This document shows positions 18,137-27,096 of a DNA stretch of 64,000 nt, piece by piece; within the stretch, counting starts at the first letter, position 1; every line of letters starts with the position of its first letter. The stretch is from Gammaproteobacteria bacterium. GTDB taxonomy: Bacteria > Pseudomonadota > Gammaproteobacteria > SZUA-229. A program made the translations under genes and the position numbers. The stretch covers positions 96,051 to 160,050 of the forward strand of contig JABDRN010000026.1 in the NCBI GenBank assembly GCA_013041745.1, written 5' to 3'. The notes beneath the pieces were generated by a model, which was given only the letters and a program-made list of their open reading frames with translations, ran no database searches and was not told the DNA's origin.

Positions 18137-19561
18137 ATGACAGAGTTACGTGATCTGGTAGTAATCGGTGGTGGCGCTGGCGGCCTGGTCGTCGCCAGTG
18201 TTGCAGCACAGTTAGGGCTCGATGTTGTCCTGATCAACAAAGAAGAAGCCATGGGAGGTGATTGCCTGCATTATGGCTGTGTGCCGAGTAAGGCATTACT
18301 CAAGAGTGCATCAGTTGCTCATACTGTGCGACATGCTGGCCGCTGGGGTATTGGTTCCGGAGCGCCACAGGTAGATATGCAGGCCGTCAACCAGGTCATT
18401 AAAAATGCCATCGATACGATACAGGTCCATGATAGCCGTGAACGCTTTGAAGCACTGGGTTGTGAAGTGCTCACCGGTGAAGCGCGCTTTAGCGGTCACT
18501 CCCTTGTCGAAGTCGGTGACACTAAATTATCTGCAAAACATTTCGTCATCGCTACGGGCTCTTCAGCATGGCTGCCACCAATCAAGGGGCTGCGAGGTGT
18601 TCAGTTTCTCACCAATGAGGATATGTTTAGTCTACCGACCCTGCCCAAAAGCATGATAGTGCTTGGTGGCGGGCCCGTGGGAGTAGAAATGGCGCAAGCT
18701 TATTCTCGATTGGGTACAGACGTTACCATTATCGAGTTGGCGCCCCGTCTGTTGCCTCGGATGGATCAGGCGCTGTCCGAAATACTGGCCGATGTACTGC
18801 TGTCAGAGGGTGTCGTTCTCGAATTTAACCAGGAGGTTGTCGAGGTTTCTGAAGGTGCTGGCGCAGATGGTAGAACTGAAAAGCAGGTTACTCTAATAGA
18901 CGGTACATCACACCGTGCCGAGGCACTGCTCGTTGCCATCGGTCGTCGACCTGTTGTTGATTCATTGAACCTTGATCAGGCTGGTATCGATTTCACTGCT
19001 CAGGGAATTACAGTAAACAGAAAGATGCAGACCAGCAACAGAAAAGTTTTTGCCTGTGGTGATGTCACCGGTGAAATGCCGTTGACGCATGTGGCTGAAC
19101 TTCAGGCCGGCATCGTCATAGCCAACTTGATTTTCAAGTTTCCGAAAAAAATAAATTATGATGTCGTACCTGCCGTGGTATACAGTGAACCGGAAGTTGC
19201 ACAGGTGGGTATAAGTGTCGAACAATGTAATGCTCTGGCAAAGGGAGAGGTTTATCAGTTTGAAGTTGAGCAGCTGGACCGAGCGGTGACTGATAATAAA
19301 AAAGCTGGGATCGCAAAAATCCTGACAGATAACGGACGTATCGTCGGTGCACATATCATAGCGCCACATGCTGGGGAGCTTATCCATGAGCTGGCACTTG
19401 CTGTGCAGAACCGAATGAAGGTTTCAAAATTAACAGCGCTGGTCCACGCATATCCAAGTTATTCTCAGCTTAACAAACGTCTGGCAGGGCAGTATTATAA
19501 GGACAGGCTGTTCAGTCCATTTACAAAAAAGATGGTCGCCATTTTAAACCGAATATTTTAA
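18137..19561 (+). CDS. Lpd/mercuric-reductase-like FAD-disulfide oxidoreductase
   Basis: A class I pyridine nucleotide-disulfide oxidoreductase of 474 residues. It has the FAD motif VVIGGGAGGLVVASVA, the redox pair GGDCLHYGCVPSK, a second nucleotide motif VLGGGPVGVEMAQ, FACGDVTG, and the C-terminal dimer-interface segment with HAYPSYSQL. It lacks the HMA domain and the C-terminal cysteine pair of MerA, so mercuric reductase is not supported. It starts the operon leading into the ArsS-like enzyme; proteins of this type often accompany arsenosugar genes. The substrate is unknown. I use the ATG at 18137 rather than the overlapping TTG. Confidence 0.88.
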   Translation: MTELRDLVVIGGGAGGLVVASVAAQLGLDVVLINKEEAMGGDCLHYGCVPSKALLKSASVAHTVRHAGRWGIGSGAPQVDMQAVNQVIKNAIDTIQVHDSRERFEALGCEVLTGEARFSGHSLVEVGDTKLSAKHFVIATGSSAWLPPIKGLRGVQFLTNEDMFSLPTLPKSMIVLGGGPVGVEMAQAYSRLGTDVTIIELAPRLLPRMDQALSEILADVLLSEGVVLEFNQEVVEVSEGAGADGRTEKQVTLIDGTSHRAEALLVAIGRRPVVDSLNLDQAGIDFTAQGITVNRKMQTSNRKVFACGDVTGEMPLTHVAELQAGIVIANLIFKFPKKINYDVVPAVVYSEPEVAQVGISVEQCNALAKGEVYQFEVEQLDRAVTDNKKAGIAKILTDNGRIVGAHIIAPHAGELIHELALAVQNRMKVSKLTALVHAYPSYSQLNKRLAGQYYKDRLFSPFTKKMVAILNRIF

Positions 19562-19605
19562 ACCAATCGCAACTCACAGCAGTTCGTGCCGACTGATGAA
19601 AAACT

Positions 19606-20583
19606 ATGAAAGATACATTTGATCTATTAACAGATACCGATTTCCCACGTATAAAGCGTAATCACCTGGAAACGCTACAGGTTAACCTGGGATACCTGTG
19701 TAACCAACAATGCCTGCATTGTCACGTCGATGCAAGTCCTCGACGTAAAGAGATCATGACGGCAGAGACGGTTTCGGATGTGCTTAATTTTATAGAGCAC
19801 AAAAATATCAAGACACTGGACCTGACCGGTGGAGCTCCGGAAATGAATCCTGAATTCTTTTCGCTGGTCAGGCAGGCGCGAGATATCGGTGTACATGTTA
19901 TCGATCGCTGTAACCTGACAGTGTTGCTGGAACCGGGATATGAGGATACGGCTTCTTTTCTTGCTGAGCATAGGGTAGAAATAGTGGCGTCGATGCCTTG
20001 TTATCTGGAAGAGAATGTCGATGCTCAACGCGGTAAGGGCGTATTCGAACAGAGTATTGAAGGATTGAGATTATTGAACAGTCATGGCTATGGTATCGAC
20101 GAGCATCTATCGTTGAACCTGGTCTATAATCCGCAGGGCATCAACCTGCCACCATCACAACATGAGCTCGAGCGTGATTACAAAAAAGAATTGAAACAGC
20201 GGTTCGATATCTCGTTCAATAATTTATTCACCATTACCAATATGCCGATCAAACGCTTTGGCAGTACGCTAATTTCAAAGGGGTTATTTGATGAGTATAT
20301 GCAGCTGTTAAAATCATCTTATAGCAAAGACAATCTCTCCGGAGTGATGTGTCGTACAACCTTGAGTGTTGACTGGCAAGGAAATGTCTATGACTGTGAT
20401 TTCAACCAGATGCTGGGTTTGCCTGCCGGTCTCTCGATCGGTCATGATGTTGAATCGTCTTCTAATAAACATATCAATGAGCTTTTAGATAGTGATCTGA
20501 GGGGTGGTGATATCGCGATTATGGATCATTGTTACGGCTGCACTGCCGGTAATGGCAGTAGCTGCGGTGGTGCTCTGATATAG
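19606..20583 (+). CDS. arsS: Arsenosugar-biosynthesis radical SAM protein, ArsS type
   Basis: The radical SAM cluster motif CNQQCLHCHVDA (CX3CX2C) is near residue 32. It is followed by LDLTGGAPEMNPEF and a C-terminal cysteine-rich segment CYGCTAGNGSSCGGAL that could bind further Fe-S clusters. The 325-residue length and tail match the ArsS family, which is thought to transfer a 5'-deoxyadenosyl group to dimethylated arsenic on the way to arsenosugars. The gene lies 44 bp after the flavoprotein and 17 bp before a glycosyltransferase. No arsenite methyltransferase (ArsM) is in the window, so the pathway is incomplete here. Confidence 0.87.
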   Translation: MKDTFDLLTDTDFPRIKRNHLETLQVNLGYLCNQQCLHCHVDASPRRKEIMTAETVSDVLNFIEHKNIKTLDLTGGAPEMNPEFFSLVRQARDIGVHVIDRCNLTVLLEPGYEDTASFLAEHRVEIVASMPCYLEENVDAQRGKGVFEQSIEGLRLLNSHGYGIDEHLSLNLVYNPQGINLPPSQHELERDYKKELKQRFDISFNNLFTITNMPIKRFGSTLISKGLFDEYMQLLKSSYSKDNLSGVMCRTTLSVDWQGNVYDCDFNQMLGLPAGLSIGHDVESSSNKHINELLDSDLRGGDIAIMDHCYGCTAGNGSSCGGALI

Positions 20584-20600
20584 CGCGCCGGCTGACTGCA

Positions 20601-21269
20601 GTGAAAATATCGGTTGTTGTTCCAGTACTAAACGAAGAGATGAACCTGTCTCGTCTTGCTAATTGCTTACGAGCGATTATAGAGCAGGGGCATGAGGTCA
20701 TAATCGTCGACGGGGGAAGTACTGATAACACGCTAGCCATGGCTTATGAAATCAGTAAAAAGGTGGTCATCTCGAAAAAAGGTCGTGCTATTCAGATGAA
20801 CAGCGGCGCTTCGATGGCTTCGGGTGACGTAGTACTTTTCTTGCATGCTGATACCTGTCTGCCTGAAGGCGTGCCCCAGGTTTTTTCGGATATGTCTATA
20901 GCTGAGCATTTCTGGGGCTGTTTCGATGTTCGCCTGTCAAATAAAAGCTATGTGTACCGCTTGATCGAATTCATGATGAATTTACGTTCCAGGCTTACTT
21001 CTATCATAACCGGTGATCAGGTAATTTTTGTCAAAAAAGAACTGTTCGAAGAGATTGGCGGTTTTCCTGAGATCGCCTTGATGGAAGATATCGAGATCAG
21101 TCGTCGTCTGAAGAAAATATCTAAACCTGTTCGCTTGAAACACAATGTGGTTACATCAAGCCGCCGTTGGGAAACCAACGGGGTTGTTTCGACTATCCTG
21201 TTGATGTGGAAACTGAGACTATATTACTTCTTCGGTGTCTCACCCGAAAAACTGAGTCAGATGTATTGA
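20601..21269 (+). CDS. Family 2 glycosyltransferase, arsenosugar type (TIGR04283-like)
   Basis: A GT2-fold enzyme of 222 residues: VVVPVLNEEMNLSRLA at the N-terminus, VDGGSTDNT, a DxD-like HADT in FLHADTCLPEG, and MEDIEISRRLKK near 160. A C-terminal hydrophobic stretch may touch the membrane. The family sits with ArsS and a TIGR04282-type transferase in many bacteria, which is also the order here. The start is a GTG at 20601; the next gene begins one base after the stop codon, so translation is coupled. The sugar donor and acceptor are unknown. Confidence 0.87.
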   Translation: MKISVVVPVLNEEMNLSRLANCLRAIIEQGHEVIIVDGGSTDNTLAMAYEISKKVVISKKGRAIQMNSGASMASGDVVLFLHADTCLPEGVPQVFSDMSIAEHFWGCFDVRLSNKSYVYRLIEFMMNLRSRLTSIITGDQVIFVKKELFEEIGGFPEIALMEDIEISRRLKKISKPVRLKHNVVTSSRRWETNGVVSTILLMWKLRLYYFFGVSPEKLSQMY

Positions 21270-21270
21270 A

Positions 21271-21894
21271 ATGTTATACCAGGATGCGGTCGTGCTCTTA
21301 TTTGCAAAAGCGCCGGTCGAAGGCAAAGTTAACACCCGCTTGATCCCGGATATCGGTGTAAAGGCTGCGACAAAATTACAGCATGATCTGATACATGATC
21401 GCCTGACCATGCTAACTTCTGCAAGTTTGTGTGAAGTGCATCTCATGTGTGCGCCAGATCAGCACAGTGAGTATTTTTTACAATGCGGTCAAAAATACCC
21501 GGTTGCCCTTTATGACCAGACAGGTGCTGACCTTGGTGAGCGTATCTATGATGGTATCAGGCGTGCGCTGTGTGATTATAAATACTGTGTCGTCATCGGC
21601 ACTGATGCGCCATCACTGGAAATTGATGTCATCACGCAGGTGCTGGATAGATTACATGAAGGCGCCGAGGTTGTAGTGGTGCCGGCTGAAGATGGTGGCT
21701 ATGTTTGTATCGCAATGCGAAATGCATATGACTTCCTTTTTCAGGGTATCAGCTGGGGTAGTGCTGAGGTAATGCAGCAGACTAGAGATAAACTCAATGA
21801 TGCGAGAATTTCGTTTGTAGAGCTTCCTGCATGCTGGGACGTAGACCGGCTTGAGGATTATCGACGATACCTTGAACTCTACAGCAAGAATTGA
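21271..21894 (+). CDS. Glycosyltransferase, arsenosugar type (TIGR04282-like)
   Basis: A nucleotidyl/glycosyltransferase-like protein of 207 residues. It has LLFAKAPVEGKVNTRL (a phosphate-binding GKVNTRL segment), VIGTDAPSLEIDV with a metal-binding GTD, and VVPAEDGGYVCIAM, the typical DUF2064 pattern. It is the last gene of the four-gene run. The name follows the genomic association with ArsS; direct biochemical proof for this family is limited. Confidence 0.86.
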   Translation: MLYQDAVVLLFAKAPVEGKVNTRLIPDIGVKAATKLQHDLIHDRLTMLTSASLCEVHLMCAPDQHSEYFLQCGQKYPVALYDQTGADLGERIYDGIRRALCDYKYCVVIGTDAPSLEIDVITQVLDRLHEGAEVVVVPAEDGGYVCIAMRNAYDFLFQGISWGSAEVMQQTRDKLNDARISFVELPACWDVDRLEDYRRYLELYSKN

Positions 21895-21939
21895 TTGTCA
21901 CTGTGATGGGCGAGTATTGAGCAGCACTTAGGCAGCTTG

Positions 21940-22611
21940 TCAGGATATCAGTGAAAATATCTGGGAAGGGCTCTGGATACTATAATCGGCATGCCAGTCT
22001 TCAGTGTTCTCTGAGTCTTCGATATAACCATATTCGGCAATAATGGTTGTCATGCCGGCATTATGTCCGGCCTCTATATCACGTCGCGCGTCACCGATGT
22101 AGACGCATTCTTCTGGTTGTGCCTTGGTCAGCTTGCAAGCATAGAACATGGGCTCTGGATGGGGCTTACGATTATTTGTTGAATCAGAACTGACGATGCA
22201 TGCAGCACGCTCGTGCAGGCCGAGGGACTGCATAAGTGGTTCAGTTAACCACCCCGGTTTATTGGTGACGACCCCCCACTTTATGCCATTTTTTTCGAGC
22301 CGCTGCAACAGGCTGTCCATCTCTTCAAATAACCGTGAATGAACAGCGAGATGCTCGAGGTAGATTTCCAGGTAACGCTTCTTTAAGCGTTCGAAGGATT
22401 GTGTATTCATGTCGTCGCCAAAAGCGAGTTTAAGCAGTGCTACACTGCCATTTGAAACGATCGGCCGGACGTCAGAGTAGGCGCAGCGCGCGTGTTGTTT
22501 TTCATCGCACAGGATATCTAGTGCAGCTGCCATATCTGGTGCGGTATCGATCAATGTGCCGTCGAGATCGAATAACACGGTGTTGATCCTGGTGTTTGCT
22601 TTATCTCTCAC
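21940..22611 (-). CDS. HAD phosphatase, MupP/phosphoglycolate phosphatase-like
   Basis: A haloacid dehalogenase phosphatase with the nucleophile motif VLFDLDGTLIDTAPD, motif II VVTNKP, the motif III lysine near NRKPHPEP and the acidic pair IGDARRDIEAG. The ORF reaches 22719, but that extension lies inside ubiG; a GTG at 22611, 20 nt after the ubiG stop, gives 223 residues, a normal length. Annotation pipelines would call it gph. In Pseudomonas the gene in this place (mtaD-ubiG-HAD) encodes MupP, the N-acetylmuramate-6-phosphate phosphatase of cell-wall recycling. Context therefore makes MupP a good alternative. The start is only moderately certain. Confidence 0.88.
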   Translation of the reverse strand: MRDKANTRINTVLFDLDGTLIDTAPDMAAALDILCDEKQHARCAYSDVRPIVSNGSVALLKLAFGDDMNTQSFERLKKRYLEIYLEHLAVHSRLFEEMDSLLQRLEKNGIKWGVVTNKPGWLTEPLMQSLGLHERAACIVSSDSTNNRKPHPEPMFYACKLTKAQPEECVYIGDARRDIEAGHNAGMTTIIAEYGYIEDSENTEDWHADYSIQSPSQIFSLIS

Positions 22612-22630
22612 TACAGCTGTATCTTCAGAG

Positions 22631-23338
22631 TCATTCTGGGCGTGTATATCGAACCATGTAGTTGACATCGATGTCACCCGACTGGCTGAACAGCCCGGTG
22701 AATAGATTATAGCTAACACCTTTCAGATCTTGAAGTGTAAGTCCTGCCGCCCTGGCCCATTCGTCAAGCTCGGAGGGTTTTATGAAGCGTGCATAATCAT
22801 GTGTGCCACGAGGCAGCATTTTCATCATGTATTCTGCTCCGACGATGGCGAACAGGTATGATTTTGGATTTCTGTTGATGGTCGAAAGATAAACAGAACC
22901 GCCAGGTTTGACCAGTTGGTAACAGGCATTGATGACAGATGCAGGGTCAGGCACATGCTCCAGCATCTCCATACAGGTGACTATGTCGTAGCTCGCCGGA
23001 TTGTGCCTGGCAAATTCTTCAGCAGTGATCTGCTGGTAATCGATTTCGAGCTCGCTCTCCATGGCGTGTAAACGCGCGACTGATAGAGGGGCTTTACCCA
23101 TATCGAGACCGGTGGTTATGGCGCCACACCTGGCCATACTCTCGCTCAAAATGCCGCCGCCGCAGCCGATATCACAGGCAGTTTTACCTTCGAGAGGAGA
23201 GCCGCTATTGATGAAGTTCAGGCGTAACGGGTTCATTTCATGCAGCGGTTTAAACTCGCCATGTTCATCCCACCAGCGTGAAGCCAGGTCTTCAAATTTT
23301 TTTATTTCTGAGGGGTCGATATTTGCACTTTGGCTCAT
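22631..23338 (-). CDS. ubiG: Ubiquinone biosynthesis O-methyltransferase UbiG
   Basis: A SAM-dependent enzyme performing both O-methylations in ubiquinone synthesis. Diagnostic parts are KFEDLASRWWDEHGEFKPLH at the N-terminus, LRLNFI, the SAM motif ACDIGCGGGILSESMA, and VTCMEMLEHVPDP. It has 235 residues, the normal length. It lies between mtaD and the HAD phosphatase in an apparent operon. UbiG implies an aerobic ubiquinone pool, which is also the likely acceptor for the sulfide:quinone reductase at 13 kb. Confidence 0.96.
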   Translation of the reverse strand: MSQSANIDPSEIKKFEDLASRWWDEHGEFKPLHEMNPLRLNFINSGSPLEGKTACDIGCGGGILSESMARCGAITTGLDMGKAPLSVARLHAMESELEIDYQQITAEEFARHNPASYDIVTCMEMLEHVPDPASVINACYQLVKPGGSVYLSTINRNPKSYLFAIVGAEYMMKMLPRGTHDYARFIKPSELDEWARAAGLTLQDLKGVSYNLFTGLFSQSGDIDVNYMVRYTRPE

Positions 23339-23406
23339 AACACGGTTACTTCAGCGGTTGTATAGTAAATTACGTTTTAAATTTTGATTAACTGATTGAA
23401 CATCAA

Positions 23407-24723
23407 TTAGTTTTCTCTAATATTTTCACTTATTCTAATACAGTCTGCTTTTAAGCGGGACTCATCGATGGTATTGAGTACTCTGTCTGTTAAACGTTGT
23501 CTGCCTGCTATCCAGACATCGCTGACATGTTCTCTGGAACTGCAATACACCAGGTGAGAGACAGGATCATATACTGGAACAGTCTCTATTGTATCGAAAT
23601 TTACTGCAACGATATCAGCAAATTTACCAGGTTCTAATGAACCGGTGATATCATCGATGCCAAGGGCCCGGGCGCCATTGATGGTAGCCATCTGCAGGGC
23701 CTGCTCGGCTGGTACAGCGGTCGCGTCCATGGTGCTGATTTTTGCCAGCATGGCAGCGCTTCGCATCTCTCCGAACATATCCAGATCATTGTTGCTAGAA
23801 CTGCTGTCGGTGCCCAATGCTACATTGACGCCAGCATCGTGTAGTGCTTTTACCGGGCAGGTGCCACTGGCCAGTTTCATATTCGATTCCGGGCAATGTA
23901 TGACATGGCTACCGCTAGAAGCAAGCAGAGGAATCTCATCATCATGCAGCTGGGTCATGTGTACAGCCTGTAAAGCGGGTGTCAACAGGCCAAGTTCATA
24001 CAGCCGAGTCAACGGACGTACTCCGGTGTTCTTTCTCGCTTCACTGACTTCGTGTGCAGTCTCATGGATATGCATATGGATGCTTAATTCCAGCTCGTCA
24101 GATAGTGTCCGAATTCGCTTCAATGGCTGATCAGAGACAGTATATGGCGCATGTGGCGCAAAGGCTGTTTTGATCAGTTCATGACCTTTATAGTGGTCAA
24201 AAACGGCAAGTCCCTTGTCGATGTATTCTTCGCTGTTGTTAGCCCACACCGTGGGAAAATCGATGAGTATAAGGCCTACACTGGCACGCATGCCGATGTC
24301 GGCAGCGACTCGAGCTGTTATATCCGGAAAGAAATACATGTCATTGAAACAGGTGGTACCGCCACGGATCATCTCTGCGATCGCCAGCTCGGTACCGGTG
24401 TGCACAAAAGCTTCATTGACATGCAGGGATTCTGCCGGCCAGATATGGTTCTCTAGCCAGTCCATCAGTCCCAGGTCGTCGGCCAGTCCGCGAAACAGGT
24501 TCATCGCTGCATGGGTATGGCTGTTGATCAAGCCTGGAATCAGAGCATGTTGGTCATAGTTTCTGCTCACTGAAGCGCTGTATTTTTCTCTGGCATCATC
24601 GCACGGCAGGATTTCGAGGATCCTGTCATCATGAATTGCGATGCAATGGTGTTCCAGAAAACGGTTCTTGCCATCGACAGGGATGACCCATCGTGCATGT
24701 AAGAGTGTATCGATATTTTTCAT
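23407..24723 (-). CDS. mtaD: 5'-methylthioadenosine/S-adenosylhomocysteine deaminase (TRZ/ATZ family)
   Basis: An amidohydrolase-fold deaminase. The metal ligands are seen as GLINSHTHAAMNL, HMHIHETAHE, VIHCPESNMKL and GTDSSSSNND. The product would convert methylthioadenosine or S-adenosylhomocysteine to the inosyl forms, fitting a role in recycling methylation by-products beside UbiG. The ORF begins at 24777, but the Met at 24723 (MKNIDTLLHARWVIPVD) matches the family N-terminus better and gives 438 residues. The mtaD-ubiG-HAD order is conserved in Pseudomonas and other gammaproteobacteria. Other TRZ/ATZ substrates cannot be excluded. Confidence 0.9.
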   Translation of the reverse strand: MKNIDTLLHARWVIPVDGKNRFLEHHCIAIHDDRILEILPCDDAREKYSASVSRNYDQHALIPGLINSHTHAAMNLFRGLADDLGLMDWLENHIWPAESLHVNEAFVHTGTELAIAEMIRGGTTCFNDMYFFPDITARVAADIGMRASVGLILIDFPTVWANNSEEYIDKGLAVFDHYKGHELIKTAFAPHAPYTVSDQPLKRIRTLSDELELSIHMHIHETAHEVSEARKNTGVRPLTRLYELGLLTPALQAVHMTQLHDDEIPLLASSGSHVIHCPESNMKLASGTCPVKALHDAGVNVALGTDSSSSNNDLDMFGEMRSAAMLAKISTMDATAVPAEQALQMATINGARALGIDDITGSLEPGKFADIVAVNFDTIETVPVYDPVSHLVYCSSREHVSDVWIAGRQRLTDRVLNTIDESRLKADCIRISENIREN

Positions 24724-24964
24724 CTCGCGACAATACCTGTTGCACAGCATGAGTGCAACTTCTTGCATAATCTCCAATAGAAAACGGATCTTTATACTGT
24801 GTTAGGACAGCATTAATGTGAAATATGTCATTATTTTTTAATAAATATTCTGGATAAGCTAGTCACTTTGGAAACTTAGTGTTATAAATTCTATCATTAA
24901 CAACTTAAATTAATTTTAATTACACATAATATAAGTTCAGGCCTGGGCTTAAAAGGAGCAAAAA

Positions 24965-25576
24965 ATGAATCTTTGTATGTCTTCAAGAAACCTGTTAATT
25001 CCACTTCTCGCTCTGTTGTTTTTATCAGCGGGATGTAATCCGACCGTCAGTCGTGTGGAATCAGATACTGTTACAGATTTGAGCGGAAACTGGAATGATA
25101 CAGACTCACGCCTGGTAGCACAGGAGATGATCCAGGATGTGCTCTCTCGCAACTGGCTCAATAAATTTAATCGTAATAAGGGGAAAGCACCTACGGTCAT
25201 CGTCGGCACTGTTCGCAACCTGAGTCATGAACACATCAATACGCGTACTTTCATCGCAGACATGGAACGTGAACTGATCAATTCTGGTGAGGTCGAGTTT
25301 GTCGCATCTGCAGAAGCCCGTGAGGAAGTCCGCAGTGAAGTAAAAGATCAGGATCTGAATGCAACAGAAGAAACACGCAAAGCGATGGGTAATGAGGTCG
25401 GCGCCGATTTCATGCTGCAGGGCTCGATCAACAGTATCGTTGATGCAGTCAGTGGTGAGCAGGCGCGTTTCTACCAGATAGACCTCACTCTGATCGAGCT
25501 GGGTACCAACCGTAAGGTATGGGTAGGCCAGAAGAAGATTAAGAAAACGGTAGAGAAGGGTGGCTTCCGTCTATAA
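24965..25576 (+). CDS. lpoB: LpoB-like penicillin-binding protein activator
   Basis: A 203-residue outer-membrane lipoprotein with lipobox LSAGC near residue 23. It is followed by the LpoB fold: APTVIVGTVRNLSHEHINT, LINSGEVEFV and GADFMLQGSINSIVD. In E. coli LpoB reaches through the peptidoglycan to stimulate PBP1b, and a PBP1b gene is present at 55 kb. AAAAGGAGC before the ATG is a strong ribosome site. It heads a run of three lipoprotein genes (COG3014, LPP20 type). The direct LpoB-PBP1b partnership in this organism is inference. Confidence 0.87.
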   Translation: MNLCMSSRNLLIPLLALLFLSAGCNPTVSRVESDTVTDLSGNWNDTDSRLVAQEMIQDVLSRNWLNKFNRNKGKAPTVIVGTVRNLSHEHINTRTFIADMERELINSGEVEFVASAEAREEVRSEVKDQDLNATEETRKAMGNEVGADFMLQGSINSIVDAVSGEQARFYQIDLTLIELGTNRKVWVGQKKIKKTVEKGGFRL

Positions 25577-25608
25577 GATAATCCATAAGAACACGGAAGT
25601 TAAATTCT

Positions 25609-27051
25609 ATGTCTGCTATTCGTGACGCATATCAATTGCTGACTAATCAGCCATCGTTCTCCTGCAAGCTGATGCATCACTCATCGTTGTCCTTGTTTCT
25701 AAAGCTTTCTTTAGTACTTGTCCTCGGTGTATCCATACAGTCATGTGCCAGTTACGGTAGTCATGCAACTACTATGCGTGACGGCCTTTTGACCGGGCGC
25801 CCCGAGCTCTCACTTGCTATCGCAGAAGAGAAGGACAAGGATATGGATGATGTTGTCTCTTCCTTAGATAAAGGCATGCTGCGTCGCATAAATAAAGATT
25901 TTACAGGTAGCAATGAGATCTTTGAAGTCGCAAAACAGGAGATCGAGAAACTGTATGGTATCAGTCTCACTGAAAATCTTGCCGCGGTCTCTATCAATGA
26001 GACCTTACGAGGTTATGAGGGGGATCGTTACGAGCAGCTTTTGTTACATGCCTACATGGCGATGAATTATATTCAGCTAGGCCAGCTAGATAGTGCTCGT
26101 GTCGAGATGTTGCAGGCTAATGTCAAAATGATGGAGTGGGGCGACGAGCCTGACGAAGATGCATTCCTGCGTTATCTTGAGGGCATCATATACGAAAACC
26201 TTGGAGAAGATGACTCAGCACTAATTTCTTATCGAAAAGCATATACTGTTTACAAAGATAAAGCTGGTGAGCAATATCCTGTAATGCCTGAGCGTATCAA
26301 GAAAGACCTGTTGCGTATGCTGGCATGGCAGGGGTTATGGGACGAGTATAAAACGTATAAAAAAGAAATGAATATGCCGGATTTCAAGCCGGTTCAAGAC
26401 AGTAATAAGTATGGTGAACTGGTTGTTATTCTGAACAATGGATTGGCGCCGATAAGGAATGAAAAGGCGCTGTATATATTCTCTCAGGAAGTCCAGCAGA
26501 ACCTGCGTGTCGCATTTCCCGCATACGATCAACCAAAACAGAAGCTGTATCTCGCACAGGTAAATATAGACGGTAAACAGTTTCCCTTAGAGACGGTGGA
26601 AGACATTGACAAGCTTGCCCGTTACTCTCTCGAGCAGGAGATGCCTGGTATTATGGCGAGAGCGACAGCCCGTGCTGTGGTTAAGTACAATAGTCAAAAA
26701 ACGGCTTCAGATAAAAGCTCGATCGCCGGCTTGTTGATGACGGTGACCAACCTGGCGACAGAGCGTGCAGATACACGGAGCTGGACAACACTGCCGCTGG
26801 AGATCCAGTTGCAGAGAGTGCTTTTACCGGTTGGTGAGCATACAATACAGATTCAGTTTTTGAATGCTGCGGGTATGGTCGTCGATGTTATCGAGGAAGC
26901 AGTTTCCATAAAACCCAAGCGCCAGAGCTTTGTTATCAAGCATTGGAATACTCCTGTACCTAAGATTAAGTCCGGGAAAAAAATGAGCGCGGAAATGCCG
27001 GGTGCGCAGGACCATGCTAGAGAGACCGATGTTGCTACATCGGCAAAATAA
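25609..27051 (+). CDS. COG3014-family lipoprotein
   Basis: A 480-residue protein with a hydrophobic N-terminal segment ending in the lipobox SIQSC. It then has TPR-like helices around RYEQLLLHAYMAMNYIQLG and FLRYLEGIIYENLGEDDSA, and a C-terminal beta-rich part. It corresponds to COG3014, an uncharacterised family that commonly lies between LpoB and LPP20 genes, as here. If translation starts at the annotated ATG the signal peptide would have a long leader; an internal Met (residue 22) would give a more normal one but has no ribosome site. Function unknown; the context suggests envelope assembly. Confidence 0.8.
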   Translation: MSAIRDAYQLLTNQPSFSCKLMHHSSLSLFLKLSLVLVLGVSIQSCASYGSHATTMRDGLLTGRPELSLAIAEEKDKDMDDVVSSLDKGMLRRINKDFTGSNEIFEVAKQEIEKLYGISLTENLAAVSINETLRGYEGDRYEQLLLHAYMAMNYIQLGQLDSARVEMLQANVKMMEWGDEPDEDAFLRYLEGIIYENLGEDDSALISYRKAYTVYKDKAGEQYPVMPERIKKDLLRMLAWQGLWDEYKTYKKEMNMPDFKPVQDSNKYGELVVILNNGLAPIRNEKALYIFSQEVQQNLRVAFPAYDQPKQKLYLAQVNIDGKQFPLETVEDIDKLARYSLEQEMPGIMARATARAVVKYNSQKTASDKSSIAGLLMTVTNLATERADTRSWTTLPLEIQLQRVLLPVGEHTIQIQFLNAAGMVVDVIEEAVSIKPKRQSFVIKHWNTPVPKIKSGKKMSAEMPGAQDHARETDVATSAK

Positions 27052-27096
27052 TTTTATAGCCACATTTCATGGTTTAGTCTAGAAGGTGATTTTAAG

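Noticed and set aside
18137-19561. Mercuric reductase
   Set aside because: There is no HMA domain and no C-terminal vicinal cysteine pair, and no other mer gene is nearby.
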